This document shows, in pieces, positions 22,956 through 37,003 of a stretch of DNA of 64,000 nucleotides (its first letter is position 1; every line of letters begins with the position of its first letter). A model generated the notes under the pieces. That model worked only from the letters and a program-made list of their open reading frames with translations, was not told where the DNA came from and searched no databases. The stretch is from Ulva prolifera (Eukaryota; Chlorophyta; Ulvophyceae; Ulvales; Ulvaceae), in contig CM041204.1 of the NCBI GenBank assembly GCA_023078555.1, forward strand, positions 3,130,430 through 3,194,429. The letters run 5' to 3'. A program made the position numbers and the translations under genes.

Positions 22956-25900
22956 ATAACTATTGGCTGCGGACTTTGATTGGGTGCCATGCTGGCTGTC
23001 TGTGGCCCCCACACCCGTCAGCAGCGCACCTATCGCCACTGACGTGAATGCATGTGTGCGGACGGAAGTGCGAAGACTGAGCTGGCACGGCCGATGCGCG
23101 TGGCGAGAGGGGGCCTGTGGTCGAGAGTTGCGTGGGGCAACAATTGGGGCCCAGCACAGCTGTAGATTGTAGATCTAGATGTCACGCCCGCCGCAGTTCA
23201 GTCGTATATACGACCCATTCGAAGAATGAATAACGTGCTCCCCTCAGACGGGCACTGCCTGGGGCGCGGAACGACATGAGTCCGGGGACCACCGCTTCCG
23301 GTGCCCGGGCATGCATCAATTGTTAACATGCATGTATACACGACATTTGTAAGCACACCAGTTTATGCATACTCATGGCAAAGGCAGAAGTCGTGGACGA
23401 CCGGATTGTGAGGTGTGGAAGGCATGCGTGGGTGTGCATGCGGGCTTATCAGAGGCCTGGGCGACGACGCACTGATCAGTGCGTGGCACGCACTGATCGT
23501 GACCCGTGCGGCTTACGATGCCAACACCGATACCAACATCACGGAACATGTATGCGGAAGTCCGCGCACTCAGTTGGCACGCTTGGATGGTGCGTGAGAG
23601 ATGCCGCCGTTGTGATTTCCTGTTTAAACATTTACACGTGTCCGTACATTTTGCATGCTCACGCGCCTCGTCCGTATTGCCTCGTGCACGACGAACTCTG
23701 TATCGATGCCTCGTGAAAGCTAGCGCTGTAACGGGCTCTGCGTGGCACGTATGCAGTCCTCTGACGTAGCCTCGGGCAGAAAGCAGATCATGCCACGCAA
23801 ACATATATACACGTATAGTTGACATTTAAAGACTCACCGTGCAAGCTGTGTCTGACGGAATTCCCTCGGCGGCCCAAGCGCGTTGCCTCCGAGAAGCAGA
23901 TTAATATTCAGCCGTCAGTGGCTACCCCGAGATAGAAGAAACAGCTATGATGTATCCTCGCTAGGTCCTTCAAATGCGTATATTAAATAAGTTACCAGCC
24001 ATCAAAACCAGCACACGTGTGCACGCTGTGCTTGCAGCAACGACCTGCAGGCTGCAGGCTCCATCTATATATGTGCACGTACCAGTGTGTCACTGGATGT
24101 TGCCGTTGTATGTCGTACAAGCTCTGGGCAACGACGCTTTGCGATGGCATGTGCACGATCCCAAGCAGCGAATCAGCCGAAAGGGCATTCGTGCCGAAAC
24201 AAATTTGTTCACACCATGCATGGGGTGTGGTTACTATCCGTGAGATATCTGAGTCGACATGCCCGCCCGTCATGCGTGTTCGGTCAGCGCGACTGACACA
24301 GCCCCAGGGCGCACATGGGCAAGCCTCGACTGCGAGACCAACAGGACGGATTGTGCAAGGCGCTGAAACGTCGTGCCAGAGATGTTTGGCCAGCTGAAGC
24401 GTGCAGAAGTCGCGCTGCACGTTCCAGCCGAGGCATCTCAGGTCTGGGTGTGTACATGTGCGCCGCTGGGACGGAGGCGCTGACTGTTGATAGCGAATCT
24501 GATTCGTGAGAGGCTGGTCTGTTGAGATTGCTCATGCTGTTCAATCCTCTGCGACAATTGTTGCAAGACATGCAGGCGCCTCTAGATTTGGTGAAGCAGC
24601 ATGCATCAAGCTCGAAGACGCTGCGGCGTCGCGATCCGTATTACATGCCGAGCAATGCACGTCTTTATCTGGTGGATATCTCTGGAGATAGGCTGGAACG
24701 TCGTGAGGCAGTCGAGCGTCATAGCGCCACAGGCGAGGCCCAGCGTGCGAGAGGCTGCACAGCGCCACCGCATCATTCGAACGTACATGATATCAGTGTA
24801 GTGAGTGACCACTGGTAACAGGACCAGCATTCGTTGGCTGAACGTTGAGCGTTGCATTGCTGCAAGGACAAGAGGCTGGCTTGACACTTTAGCAAAGCGC
24901 CATCGGTCAGGAGTGCGACACATGTGCAGTGACAACGATGCAACTGTTCCTTGATCGCCATTCCATCTCTTGTCTTTCACTGGCAACACATGAAGAGACC
25001 ACGCAGAAGGCCCTTGTGCACTCTGGAACAGTGCAGTCAGCCTGAAACACCTTTCGCTGGGAGACAGGACTAGGGAGACAGAATTAGCATGCTGCTCCTG
25101 CCTGATGGTAGTGTGTGCAGCAACATGGCAGGCCAGTGGACAGCATCCACTGTGCATCCTTCTGCACCAACTGTGAACCTCTACCTCCCCTCCCACCAAG
25201 AGCTGCTGGCAACTGAACAGATGTGCATGCAATGCACACCACCTGAGCACACCTTATGGGCACCACTGAACAGATGCATGCCGTTTGCCTCAGCCCCAGT
25301 GCAGGTGCTGCAGCTGATCTTGGCGACCTGAGGTGCAGCATCTGCCCACCACCAGGACTCCCAAGACCAGTGTCAGAAGACGGGCGACTGAAAACTGGCG
25401 TGACTGCAGCCACTTCATGAATCCCCTGCAGGGCAAATGCTGCGCGGTTTCAGTGATGGGCCAACAGGACTGAGCACATAAAGTATGTGACGTACGACAT
25501 ATGCCCATTCCTGTGTGGTACCTCTGCCCTTGCGAATGTGAGAGGGAAATCTCAAATGCTGCATTCCTGCGCCGAGACGTGGGCTGGCGGAGGCGGCTGA
25601 CGGAGCACCGACATCTGTTGTGAAGGTGGTCACCAGTGGTGCATGGCCTGGACACCTCGATCAGGTCCAGAATTCGGAGTTGTCTGTGTTGCAATGAACA
25701 TGGCTGTGCAGAGTCATCCATGCATGCTGGTGGCACTGCTTCAAACAGGTGAAAGTGCAGGCGCGTGGAGCAGCCTGGCAGAGCACAGGAGATCAAGCGC
25801 CGTGTTGGGTGTCACAAGGACGGAGCACAGAGGGAGGTAGGAGATGTCGTGGGAACGCCGCGCATCACCAGCACATGAAACAGCACACACTACACAGCTC

Positions 25901-28900
25901 AGGCCTACGAGCACATCAGCCACCGCGACGTGTGCCATCTGGACGGAGTGATGATGGTAAGCTTGATGCTGCAACACAACAGTTTGATAGCTGGCATGGT
26001 CAGCCATCGTATGGCTCGGGTGGATGTACTGGCTCACTCACTGATCATGTAGCAATGTATGATACGTTGTCCAGCTCCTGCGCTGCCCGATCGAGTAGCA
26101 TTGCAGCAGGTGTGCGAGTGCAAGAGACAGGACATCGACCGCTTGCCTCCACGAGACACCAAAATGTTCGCGTTTTCGTTATATTACAAACAGAAAGCTC
26201 GAGCTTGTTCAACGCGCAGGCGCTCACCTGGGCGTCGCGAGGCCGTCAAGCACCGTGCTCGCGCACCGCTATGCCCATCTCATCTCGCCGCTGCATCGTC
26301 AACCGCCGCGCATCGCAAGCACCATTACACTGAATTTTAAAAAGAAGACAATCAAGATCGTCCATTTTTACATTTCTTGCAGGTCAAGCGCAAGGCTTGC
26401 AGGCGTTGGTAGCACGGCAGCTGGCGCTGCGAAGCGGGCTGAAACATCCAACGGGGCCACGGGAGGCGCATATGGCGTGAGGTGTACGTCGGTGGCGACC
26501 AATCCAACCATTGACGTGCATGAAGAGGTAACTACCTCAAATTGTACATAACAGGCCACAAGTCCTTCGAACAGCAGGACTGCAAGGTGTGACGACAGGG
26601 AACCTTCCATTTCCACAGCGATGAGACTTGACACCTCAAGCTTGCCCGCCACCGAGGCAGCAAAACTCCTCACGTGCACGACTCCCTCGGGCTATCTACA
26701 GGCAAGCCGAAACGGTGAATGCTCGTATGCAGCCTCTGCAACGGCGCCCCCGTTGCAGCGCGGCGTGCTCGGTGCCAATGTCGAGGAGCTGCTAATGAGT
26801 GAATGTGCACCCAAGTCAGGGACGCACACGGCACTGTCCTGCCGTATGCTTTGGAACGATGGTGCCACGGCGTTGAGCGGGGGGGGGGTGATGTGTGGCG
26901 GTGGTACAAGGACAAATTCGGAGTGGCCGGTAGCACCGCCAGGGCAACAAACAGGCACGGCAAGGCCCCTTGTGCATGCACGCCAGCATCCTCTCGAGAG
27001 GCCAACCCATGACGAATCCAAGCACGGTGCCCAATCACAGCAGGACAGACACTCACCGAGTATGCAAATACCCATACACCACACCCACACTCACGCACAG
27101 CCCTGGCCAAGGGCCCGCACACAAAACGAGCCCGCCGATCGCGCGGCCGCGGCGGCCCGAGTTGGAAACCCGGCCGTCGGCGGCCCACCGCGCGAGAAGC
27201 CGGGGGCCACCCTCCCCGGCACGCATGATGCCACCATGTTCAGCAGGTCTGTGTGAGGGGGACATGTGCCTGCCATGATCGCCATGTCAGAGCTCCCCTC
27301 CTGCGGCTGGGGGGGGACATAAAAAACCCCGATATCGACCAATATTGCATATGCAACGGTGGCTGAGCAGAGATGCGGCGTGGCAGAATTCAGGTCATGA
27401 GCTCCTGCGTGGAACGAGTACAAAGTGTGCACGGCACGGCCCCATGCGTGGTTTGTACTGCTCATAGGCACAACCGCCACATGTACACAAGCAGCTGTGT
27501 AGCATGCTGGTGTATATCGAGATCTGAATGGCGGGATGCATGCCACGGACGCGATATATACACAGCACATACTGGACGAAACATGCCCAGGTCGCCGCCC
27601 TGGGGGCGACCATGTCAGCCCACCAATTCTTGATCAAGTCTTCAGCCGTCAAGACGCTATAGAAGTGGGCAGCTAACAAGCTGGCGGCTGCAGGGCCATG
27701 GCAGCTGCATGCAACACTTGCCTGCAAGACTTGCCCATGTCTCCATGCCATAATCATGTACCTCGGGCCAAGCCTGCCCGGCGGTGGAGCACGTATGACG
27801 CTGATGATCCCGATCCTAACAGCTTCTGTGTTGCGGAGTACTTCTGGGAACATGTCTTTTGCTTGTGGATTTCGTGTGGAAAGGGAACGCCCTGCTGGAG
27901 GATAGCATGCACGGAATGACCTCTGGTGGTCAATCTTTTCCAGGAAATGAATGTGCAGATTGACCACCAGAGGCGTGCAGAAAAAGGTGAATAGAGTCCA
28001 GTTGGGCGCGGTATATGCAGTCGAGGCTGTGTGGGGGAGGCCTGCCAGCTGCCCGGCGGCGCACATGGATGGTTGGAGGCGTGCACGTTTTACATTGCAG
28101 TCGTGAGGGCATGCCCCCCGTTCGCAAATGCCATGCAGCACGAGTGGCCGAGCACGGCACTCTCGCGTATGATTTGAGAACGGCATTACTGCCTGTCAAC
28201 TGCAGGGAAGTGTCATCCAGCATGTGTTCAAAGAGTCGCACGTGCAGAAGCCCTGGTTGTGCACCGTGGCATGGAGAGCATTCATTGGCATGCTGTAACA
28301 TAGCTTCCAGTTCCGATGCATGCTATTTATTCCTCATGTTGCATCTTGATGCAGCCTGCGCTGTCCTGGGTCCGCTTCGCATCAGGCCACTGCACACCCA
28401 GTGCACGACGCCACATCGATCCAGTTTAACCAGTCTATCTACCGCTCTAACCAGAGCAACGCGTTGCAACGTCCTCTGTGGGTTGGTCCATTCGAGCGCC
28501 GCTGTGCACTCGACTGTCGCATTAACCAATGCGGACCGGGCATGGTCATTCCACTGAGAGAATCATTACATCTTCGGCATGCGCGCTCCCGGTAACTCGG
28601 AGTTGTCAATGTCCACCAGGATACGGCTCAGTTAATTCAGATTCACTTTACTGTACATCTGCTGAACAATTCCAGAGCAGGTGTTCATTGCCCATCCTGT
28701 CGGCCTAGCTTCGTGGTCAACCAGAAGAGGTCCTTTGCCCACTGCAGGTGGAGGTCACCGCATGCCGATGGAGGTCACTGCACCACATGCAGGCCGCCCT
28801 GCTGTCGTATATATACCCTTTGGTGTAGTTATGCACACCATGTGCAGCCAAATTTAGACGTGGACTCAGCAAAGGTCGTGACTACAGTTTACAGCCAGGC

Positions 28901-31499
28901 GTCAAAGCATGATGTATTGGTCAGGCCAGAATGCCAGATCTGAGGTAATGAATGCAGAGTGTGAGGCAAAGAGGGCGCTCGGGCCGAAGTGAGGACCTGT
29001 CTTGCATTGCAGACCTGACACAGAGTCGCCCAATGCCACGATCAAACGCTGGGCCGGGCTGCACCCGAACAGCCCAATGAAACGCATTCATAGACGAAAG
29101 AGATATTCAAGATTCCCAGAACCCATGGAGTTCCACTGAAGTTGCAGTTTCAATTGCAGTGGACTCAGTTATTGGATCTGACATCAAGTTGTTGGCCATT
29201 CTTGGCCATGCAGGATGCCTGGCAGTCTCAGTGTAGGCATGGGATAGAGCATGGTCTGCGAGTCCAGAAGGCCAGGTCCCATTGACAGGCACGTCCACGA
29301 TGTTTCAGAGTGGCGTGGAGTGTATATGCAGATTTTAAGCCTGGTGTCACGATCAATGTGACTGCCTGGCTGTGTGCAGTTGCTGGAGTTGGGCTGTAGT
29401 GGCATCCACTTCCTGGGCATGACACAGATTGGGGTTGTGAGTTGTCAGTGATGTTGAAATAGCTATGAACGCCCAGAAGAAAACTGACAACACTCCATGC
29501 TCGGATGTTTGGGGCGATTTGTACTCCAAAGGACTACTGTCCTCTGGAACTGTAACTTTGGCCCAAGCGAAAGCGTAAGACATCGATACACTGTAATGTT
29601 CAGTGCAGAGGAGGCATTGTCACGCATAGAGTCTACATGACATGTAAGATGGTGTCCTGCACAACGTTTGTTCGGAGCACAGGTGGCACTGCAGCCAGGC
29701 AAACATGATGTCGAAGCAACAAGAAAAATCTGGTGCGATGAGACAGCAAATTGAGGTGTGATCACATCGGTGGCTCGTGAAATCCGGATGGTTTACGAGG
29801 TCATCACGTCTGCATTGACTTTCAGTGAGGAAAAATGCATCCGCGCCTGCAGCAGGCGTAATCGCTCCAATCCAGTGGTACGGTGCCGCATCGCACGCAA
29901 ATCAGCTCTGCTGTAATCAGCTCAACACTGGCTTGGTTCAAGAGTCGCGTACCCCTTACAGCCCGTTCCACTCGCGCAGAAATGCCGCGGTGGACATGCA
30001 AGTGCGTATGCTCGGCGTCCCTGCCAGTATAAGGCAACACATGAAACACGTCATAAACACGAGTAAACGAAACATGTCACAGCTGTCGTCAATGTTTCAG
30101 AGTGCCTGATCGTACAACGCCCTCATTCCGTGGCACAACATCGACGCAGCATCACGTGGAGTTTGGTAGCATTTTGCAAGCAGCGGAAATTACGAGTCAC
30201 ACATGACGACGGGTTCATTGAGATTGAGCTTGGCAGAATGTAGGATGGCTTAAAACGATCAAAGCCGACGACGCCATCAGTGGCTCGTCTAATTGAACAA
30301 TTTAAATACACACCTTAGCGTAGGAATATTTCTGGAATTCAAAGCTGAAGGCTGACAGACCCACGCACGCTTCTACTGTTGGCAGGGCTTCCAGTCGGAA
30401 ATCAAGTTCATGGTGTGTACCGCGGAGGAGATACCATTAGCCAGGCAGCGAGCGAAGACAGCCACAGTACGGGCATATCATAGTGATCATAGTGATGGCC
30501 AGATCGCCGCATGTAGATGTACGACACGAGGCACCGGAAGCATATCAACATCAAGCGATTGGTGCTGGTGGTGCTGATGTTGCTCGTGAATCGGAATCGC
30601 AGTCATCAACCAGTGACGCAGGCGACGGCTTCATCCACCTGATACTTGGCTCATAAATTTGGTGCAGATGATCATTTACACATCCATTGCCCAGCTGGCC
30701 ATCAGCTGTGGCATGCATTCCAGATTGCACTTTCGCCACATTCCTACGGCTGTTGATGAACTACAGTGTCGCTGCGGCGAAAACATACCGAATGAGATGC
30801 TTCCGACTGCGAGAAAGATCGGGAAAGCATCAGCTGTCTTCCAGCTCGGACTGTCAATCATGTGCGGGTTCATGCGTGAAGGTTAGGACGCAAGGTAACA
30901 CCGACAGATTCTGATCTGGCATTCCTTTTGGCCCTTGCGAAGCCTACAATAGCATTCCAGCCGTATAGCCTGTTCAATGTAGTGAGCATATGGGTTGCTA
31001 TCGGCCCTGTGTATTGAAACTTCTGTTTTTGCGCAAGCAGAGGCGATCGTCGTTTCTCCTCGCAGCAAAAGAGTACTCTTGCGATACAAGACAACAAAGA
31101 ATTGAGATAAGGTATGTTGGAAATGATCGATACATGTTGTGTCTCATGTTGAGTCTGGCTGCTTCAGAGGCGCAGCTTGCAGAGCTGCATTGTGACGGGG
31201 CAGCAAGACTGCAATTGACTACGCTTGACTTTCAGTACTGTACGACATAATAACAGCTGACCAAGCCGTATTTGCATGCACATTGTGTCATGCTGGCTGC
31301 GTAGCTTTCCGTCATCGCTTCATCGGAATATAATCCCGTGACTATCTTTTGTCGATCCCCCGACATCCTGAATGCATACACAATATGGCATCATTTGTTT
31401 TGAACCTACCTTTTTGGCCTTGAATCCCTAAACCATTCGTGCAGTTGCGTCGGCCATTGTTAACACCTTCAAGGAGATCGACGAGCACAGAGAAGGAAG
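22956..31499. other. Gene-poor stretch
   Basis: I find no supported gene in 8.5 kb. The longest open frames (plus 26621-27256, minus 27395-28186, minus 24606-25250) overlap other frames, have no recognisable domain and lack consistent splice partners. A minus frame at 26368-26679 is free of stops over 103 codons and could be an exon, but I cannot place it in a gene. Confidence 0.55.
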
Positions 31500-34400
31500 A
31501 TGTTCTCCAATCCAACCTTTGACTCAGATAGTCTATTTGGGAGCCCCGGAGGAAGTTCGGTCAATGATGTGGACCTATTCACAGGCAGGTACACGATGGT
31601 CAGAATGGAGGAATCGCTGGAGCTCAGAAACTCCGCGGACAAGTCACCATTAACGCCTTCGAAGACAAATTTATCTCGTGCTTCTGAAAGTCGTCGCAAT
31701 ATCGCCAGTAGCAAGCAAGGCGAAGAGTGCCAGATCCACGGTGGTTCTCCGCTTCGAATGTCTTCTTCCAAGCTGCAAGGAGGCGAAAACATCGAGCCTT
31801 GCATACCTGTAGAAGTTAGTCTTCATCCCTCTCTCGTCAACGTAGTCGACATCAAGCATCTGATGTCGCCCGACGCAACGCCCCATGATCAGCTCCCAAC
31901 TGCATCGTCGATTCCCCAGCAACTGTCGATTCCCATTGCAGCGATACGAGCTGATATGATTTGCGAAGATGGGAAGAGTAGAGCTGCTGGTAGCTCGGTG
32001 CCATCACCTGCCGAAACCAGAGACAGCGCAGCAGCGTCAGCGATGCAGTCACCGCTCATGGACCGCTTCCTCGATGCTGCGGGACCAGAGCTGAACCTCA
32101 ACCCAGACACTTATCTATCAGAGTGTTCTCGTGATGACTGTTTGACTCCAACGCGCCATCCAGTTTCCTCCCCGGGCATGAGTCGTACGCCATCAGCTGC
32201 AGCTCTTCCTGGCAGCACGCCAACATCGCCAGGAGCCTACCTCTCAGGTGCCTCCCTGTCTCTTGCACAGTCTCTCTCCTTCGCTCGCGAAGCGTACGGC
32301 CTTGGGGACTCTCCGGCAACTTATCGCACCGGGCCAGGCAGCCCCCCAGATCTCGCCCCACCTGCACCTGCCTCAAACTCACCAGGGGACACCCGCTCCT
32401 CCCCATCCCAGCTCCTCGGCCCGACACAAGGCTTCGGCGGCCTTCCTGCTGTCTTCCGTCCGAGCAACCTTCCCCCACCTGCTGCGCTTCCACCCCGACG
32501 ATCAGCCATCTCTGCTCCGTCCAGCTATGCCAGCTCCCCTGGCATGACATACGCGCCGTCGGACTGGACGATCGATGCCACCGCGACCCTCGCAGCCGGC
32601 ACTGATAGTGCCAGCGAGCGGCCAAACAGCCGCCTGACGTCCAGCAGCAGCCCGACAACGCTGCAGCCGCCTGCGTGGGCGGCCGCGAGCGCCCCCCCCT
32701 CCCCGGAGCCCCGCCCGCTGCGGCAAAAGTTTACCGACGCCGCGGCCACAGGCGGCCTCAGCACGCCGCCCTCCCCCGGCCTCCAGCTCGGCGGAGAGAT
32801 GGACTCGCTGGACCTGGGGGGCCAGGACAGCTACTTCACACTCGGCGGTAACAGCAGCGTGTTCAGCCTGAGTGCTGCGACGATGCGCGCTGGCGCGGCA
32901 GCTGGCGTGGACGGTGGCGACGGCGGCGGCGGGGGGGGCCTGCGGGCGCGCTTCGGTGGTGTCGCGGCCAGCGCGGACATCACCCCCCTGGAGATCCCGC
33001 TTGGTGGTGCTTGCTGCGTGTCTGACGATGACGGCAGCCACGTGAGGTGAGCCGCGGCCTGTGCCCCCAGCCCTATGCACGTGCCTGCTGTTTCTTGGTG
33101 CAAAGTGCATCGGTTTTTTGCGGCCGGCGTTGGCCTGTGCCCCCCAGGGATTGTCTTGGCAGGCAGCATGTGTGTGAGAGCGGGTCGGCTGCAGACACGT
33201 CAGTCGTGGCAAATCGCATGCTTGGTACAGTCGGTATTGTGACTGGTTGATGCTTCGCTATGGCGTGTTGTACCTGTTCCGCAACCACGAGATGTGGCTC
33301 CCCATTGTGGATGTGGTGCATGCGCTCTCCCCGTTGACAATGCCACACGTACCCCCACAGCTGCAGCATGTGCCTGCTTTGGTCAAGGTCTTCCGCCTTT
33401 CACCTATCAATTGGCTAGGGCAGGTTGTTCAAATGCCCTTGAAAAGTACATGCCTCAGGTACATGCCGCTGACATGCATGGGAGCATCAGCGAGCATGGG
33501 ATGTAGTTTCAAAGGACAGAGGCCGGGCATCGGTCCGTTTCTAGCGACCCACTCGCAAATAAATGGGATGTATGCATGTGCCAGTCACCAGATGGCTCAG
33601 CCGCATCCTCGCCTGACTGCCCCTCAATCTTGCAATGGCCTGTGTGTGAGTGTGCCTCATGGTGTTGGCACGAACAGGAGTCCAGTCCTGTGTTCCTGCT
33701 TGCTGCCAGCTCTCTCACCGTCATGCAACTCGCCGCCCCCCTCCACAGTGGCAGTCATATATCATTGCCTCTTGTGCGTTGCAGCCCCCTCTCTGAGGAC
33801 GCCCTCCGCCGCCATGACGCCTGCATCCTGCCCCGAGCCGCACTCAAGCGCCAGCCCGTGGTGCCCTCCTTCGACGCCACCGGCCCGACCTCGACCCTGA
33901 CGTCCCCGAAGATCTCCCCCTGCTCGACGCCGCGCGACGAGCTCACGCCTGAGATCGCCCCGAACGGCCCGCCTGATGCGGCCCCGCCGCACGGCGCACA
34001 CCGCCTGCCGCCGGTGGAGGCGAGCCCGGGCGCCGCGCAGGGGCTCGTGCAGCCGGGCACAGACGCCGATGCCGTACCCGCCGCGGAGTACCAGCGGCTC
34101 TCAGCCAAGGCGGCTGTGCCGGCTTCCCCGCCATACGGACACGCGTCGCCGTCATCCGCCGCAGACGCATCCCCAGCAGGCCACGCTGCACCAGCGACTG
34201 AGATCGTTGCAGCTTCCGCCACCGCCCGCGCCGCAGAGGTGCTGCCGGCCGTGGATGCTGAAGCTGTGTCCAGGCGCAGCAGCCCGGCTGCATCGGGCCC
34301 AGAAGTTGTGACGATCACCTTGACACACTCTCCCGGGGCGGGCTCTCCGAAGCGGCCGGTGCGGACGGTCCCGATGGCGTCCATTGCCGCCCGCGCTGCC

Positions 34401-36923
34401 GCCGTGCGGTCCGCGGCAGCGAGCTCGCCGCTGGCCGTCGCCGCGGCGCGGGCTGCTGTGCGTGCGGCGTCCCGTGCGAAGCAGTCCCTGTCTGCACTCC
34501 TGATGAGCCCGGAGAGCGACTCTGATTCCGTCACACAGGTCGCCAACGCAGCTGCATGCGTGGACTCAACTGCTGACTCAGAACCAGCCGCCGCCGCCTC
34601 GCCGGCAGTGGATGACACAGACGACGCCACGACAGCCATGGCCGACAGCCCGTCCCCCCCGGCGAGTGGCGAGGGTGCCTGCAGGGGTGAGTCTTCGGGA
34701 ACAGCACCTGAAGATTCTCAGCTGCCGCCGCTGCCACCGGCGGACACCGATGGGCCCTCGATTGCTCAGTTCCGTAGCACACCACTGCGGCCGATCCCAG
34801 AGGACGCGTCCGTCGCACACGGCATCGGCAGCTCGATCTGGGCCAGCTCGGACGACGCGAGCGAGGGCCTCGCGGCCGCGCTGCATGGCGTGTATGACAG
34901 CACGTCACCGCCGCTGCCGCTCGACCTAGTCGGGGATGCCCCAGACAGCTCAGACGAAGAGTGGATGATGTCGACGTCCGCCGAAGTGTCCGAGGAGGGC
35001 GCCGCGGCGACGCCGCATTCGGTAGAGCGGGGCGTGACGCCGCCGGTGCTGCCCCCGGCTGCCCTGTCGCCGTCGGAGGCGGCCGCAGCACGCGCGGCGC
35101 TGGGTGCCTCGGTCGAGTCGGTGTCCCAGCGTGTGTCAGGGTGGTGGAGCTACAACGACAGTGAGACACCGGTGGACACGAATGAGTCGCCGTCGGTGCC
35201 GCGGCTCGCGTCGCCAGAGGTGGCGGGTGGCGGCGCGCGGCCGTCATACTCACCGGTCGGGCATTGCGGCGGCGCGGATGTGTCGACGTGGGTTCGTGCG
35301 GCGGTCAGCACCGAGGACGTGGAGAGCGAGGGGTCCGCCCCAACGCCGGGGGAGCAGGGGGAGGCCGGTGGCGGTGGATGGTACGGCGCCTGCGCACTGG
35401 AGGAGGAGGATGGCGACGCGCAGAGCGGTGTCAGCGGCGGCAGCGTGAGCCTGCCGGCGCGTACCTCGGTGTCCGCAAGTCCAGCGGGGCCGCCCTCCAC
35501 GGAGGACCTCGACGATTACTCCGGCCTCACGAGCCTGCAGGGCGCGATGGCGAGCCCGGGCGGCGTGTCGGACGTGGCGCCGAACGTTGCCGGGGTGTAC
35601 GCGGGGCGCCGGCTGGAGGGGGTCGGGCTGAGCGTGGCGGACCTTGAGGAGAGCGCCGGGCTGCGGGAGGCGCTCGTGTCGGGTGGCAGCATCGCGAGCT
35701 CGGCGCCACCGCGGCCGGGCAGCATGCCGCTGACGGCTCCGTCCCCGCTGTCCGTGCCGCATGCTGGCCTCGGCGCCGAGGCGAGTGACCCGGAGCTGGC
35801 CCCCGGGTCGCCGCTGAGCGTCTGCGGAAGCCCGGTGGCGTGGGGGCTGCAGGGCGAGGTGAGCGCGCAGGTGTCTGCGCGGCTGCACACCCCGGCAGAG
35901 CCCACGGGCGGCGAAGGTGTCGCAGGTGAAGGAGATGACGAAGAGGAGGAGTCTGCATCGGAGGGCGCGGCGGACGCGCCGTCGCCGCCGCTGCTACCGC
36001 AGCGCTCCGCTGTGACCGGCGGCGGGCTTCCGTCGCTGTCTCCAGTGCCGGAGGCACCGCTAGACCCGACGGCGGACCTGCCGCACATGCAGCGGAGCCC
36101 CGGGCCGGCGCCTCTGGCAATCGCACTCGCGATGACGCGGCGCGTGCCGCAGGCACCGATGGCCTCGATTGATGGCCCGGTTCTCGGCGGCGCGGCCGCA
36201 GCGCCGGAGGCGCCTCCGTCACCGCTGCCACAGACCGGATCGTACTGCACGGCGTACCGGGAGACGTGGGACATCGCGATGTCTTCGTACAGCGAGGCGC
36301 TTCAGGATCGGCAGGAGCGGCTCGAGCGGAAGCGCGAGCGCGCCACGGCGCGCGCCGCCGCCGGTGACGGCGCCGTGTGCGACACCCCTGCGACGACGGT
36401 CACGCCCGGCTCCGCCGGCGCCGCGTCCGCCGCCGCGACCGCGGTGCTGCTCAGCAGCACCGGCTGGGGGGTGTCTACCGGCTCAACGCGGTCGACCGGC
36501 GGGCCGCGGTCTGCCGTGTACCCGCCGCGGAGCTCAGCCGGTGCAGCGCCCATGCCGGCGTCGATGCCGGCGAGCCGGTGCGGCGCCGGGGAGATCACGT
36601 CCGCGGCACGCGCGCAGAGCGGCGGCCTCAGCTGCATGGCTGCGGCACCAACGCCAGAGCTCGTGCAGGCAGGTGTGCCTCTGCCGGCAGGATCCGGCAG
36701 CTCCGGCTCGCGGCATGTGTGGAGTGCCGATAGATCGGTGCGGGGCGGCTCTCAGAGCCCGCCGGAGATCATGGCGGTGCCGGTCACTGCGCCGCGCACT
36801 GCTGCGGTGTCGGAAGCGGCGCCGCAGGCAGCGGCGGCTCAGCGGCCCGGGAAGATAGCGCGGATGAAGGCCAAGGTGAAGAGCGGGCTTAAGGGCCTGT
36901 TTAGAAAGAAGTCCAAGGCGTGA
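31500..36923 (+). CDS. 1561-aa Ser/Pro/Ala-rich protein, probably disordered, with basic C-terminal helix
   Basis: Two exons, 31500-33046 and 33785-36923, separated by a 738-nt intron (donor GAG|GTGAGC, acceptor TTGCAG). The split codon restores AGC and the join totals 4686 nt, a multiple of three. The ATG at 31500 starts the frame MFSNPTFDSDSLFGSP. Almost the whole protein is low complexity, rich in S, P, A, G and acidic residues, with many SP and TP sites of the kind used by proline-directed kinases. One predicted helical segment (DRQERLERKRERATARAA) occurs about 200 residues before the end. The last 25 residues alternate lysines and hydrophobics and end GLFRKKSKA, a likely amphipathic membrane- or nucleic-acid-binding tail. 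I recognise no enzyme domain; a scaffold or signalling role is only a guess. GC content rises sharply from exon one to exon two. Confidence 0.85.
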
Positions 36924-36998
36924 CGTGGTGTGTCAGGCTCGTGAATCATGCCTGGCTGAGCTTGTGTGTGCTGCACATGCATGTGCTGTCTCCTGGAG

Positions 36999-37003
36999 TG
37001 TAA
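36999..37003 (+). terminator. Candidate poly(A) signal TGTAA
   Basis: TGTAA, the usual chlorophyte polyadenylation signal, lies 76 nt after the stop codon of the 1561-aa protein gene. An alternative AATAAA occurs at about 37499. Confidence 0.4.

Noticed and set aside
27395-28186. 263-codon minus-strand ORF
   Set aside because: A WWADMVAPRAATWACF segment hinted weakly at a membrane protein of the Mpv17 type, but the rest has no matching pattern and I cannot support it.
33576-33784. Upstream start for the long 33576-36923 frame as a separate gene
   Set aside because: The acceptor at 33784 joined to the donor at 33046 keeps frame and gives one 1561-aa protein; the 33576-33784 part is intron.
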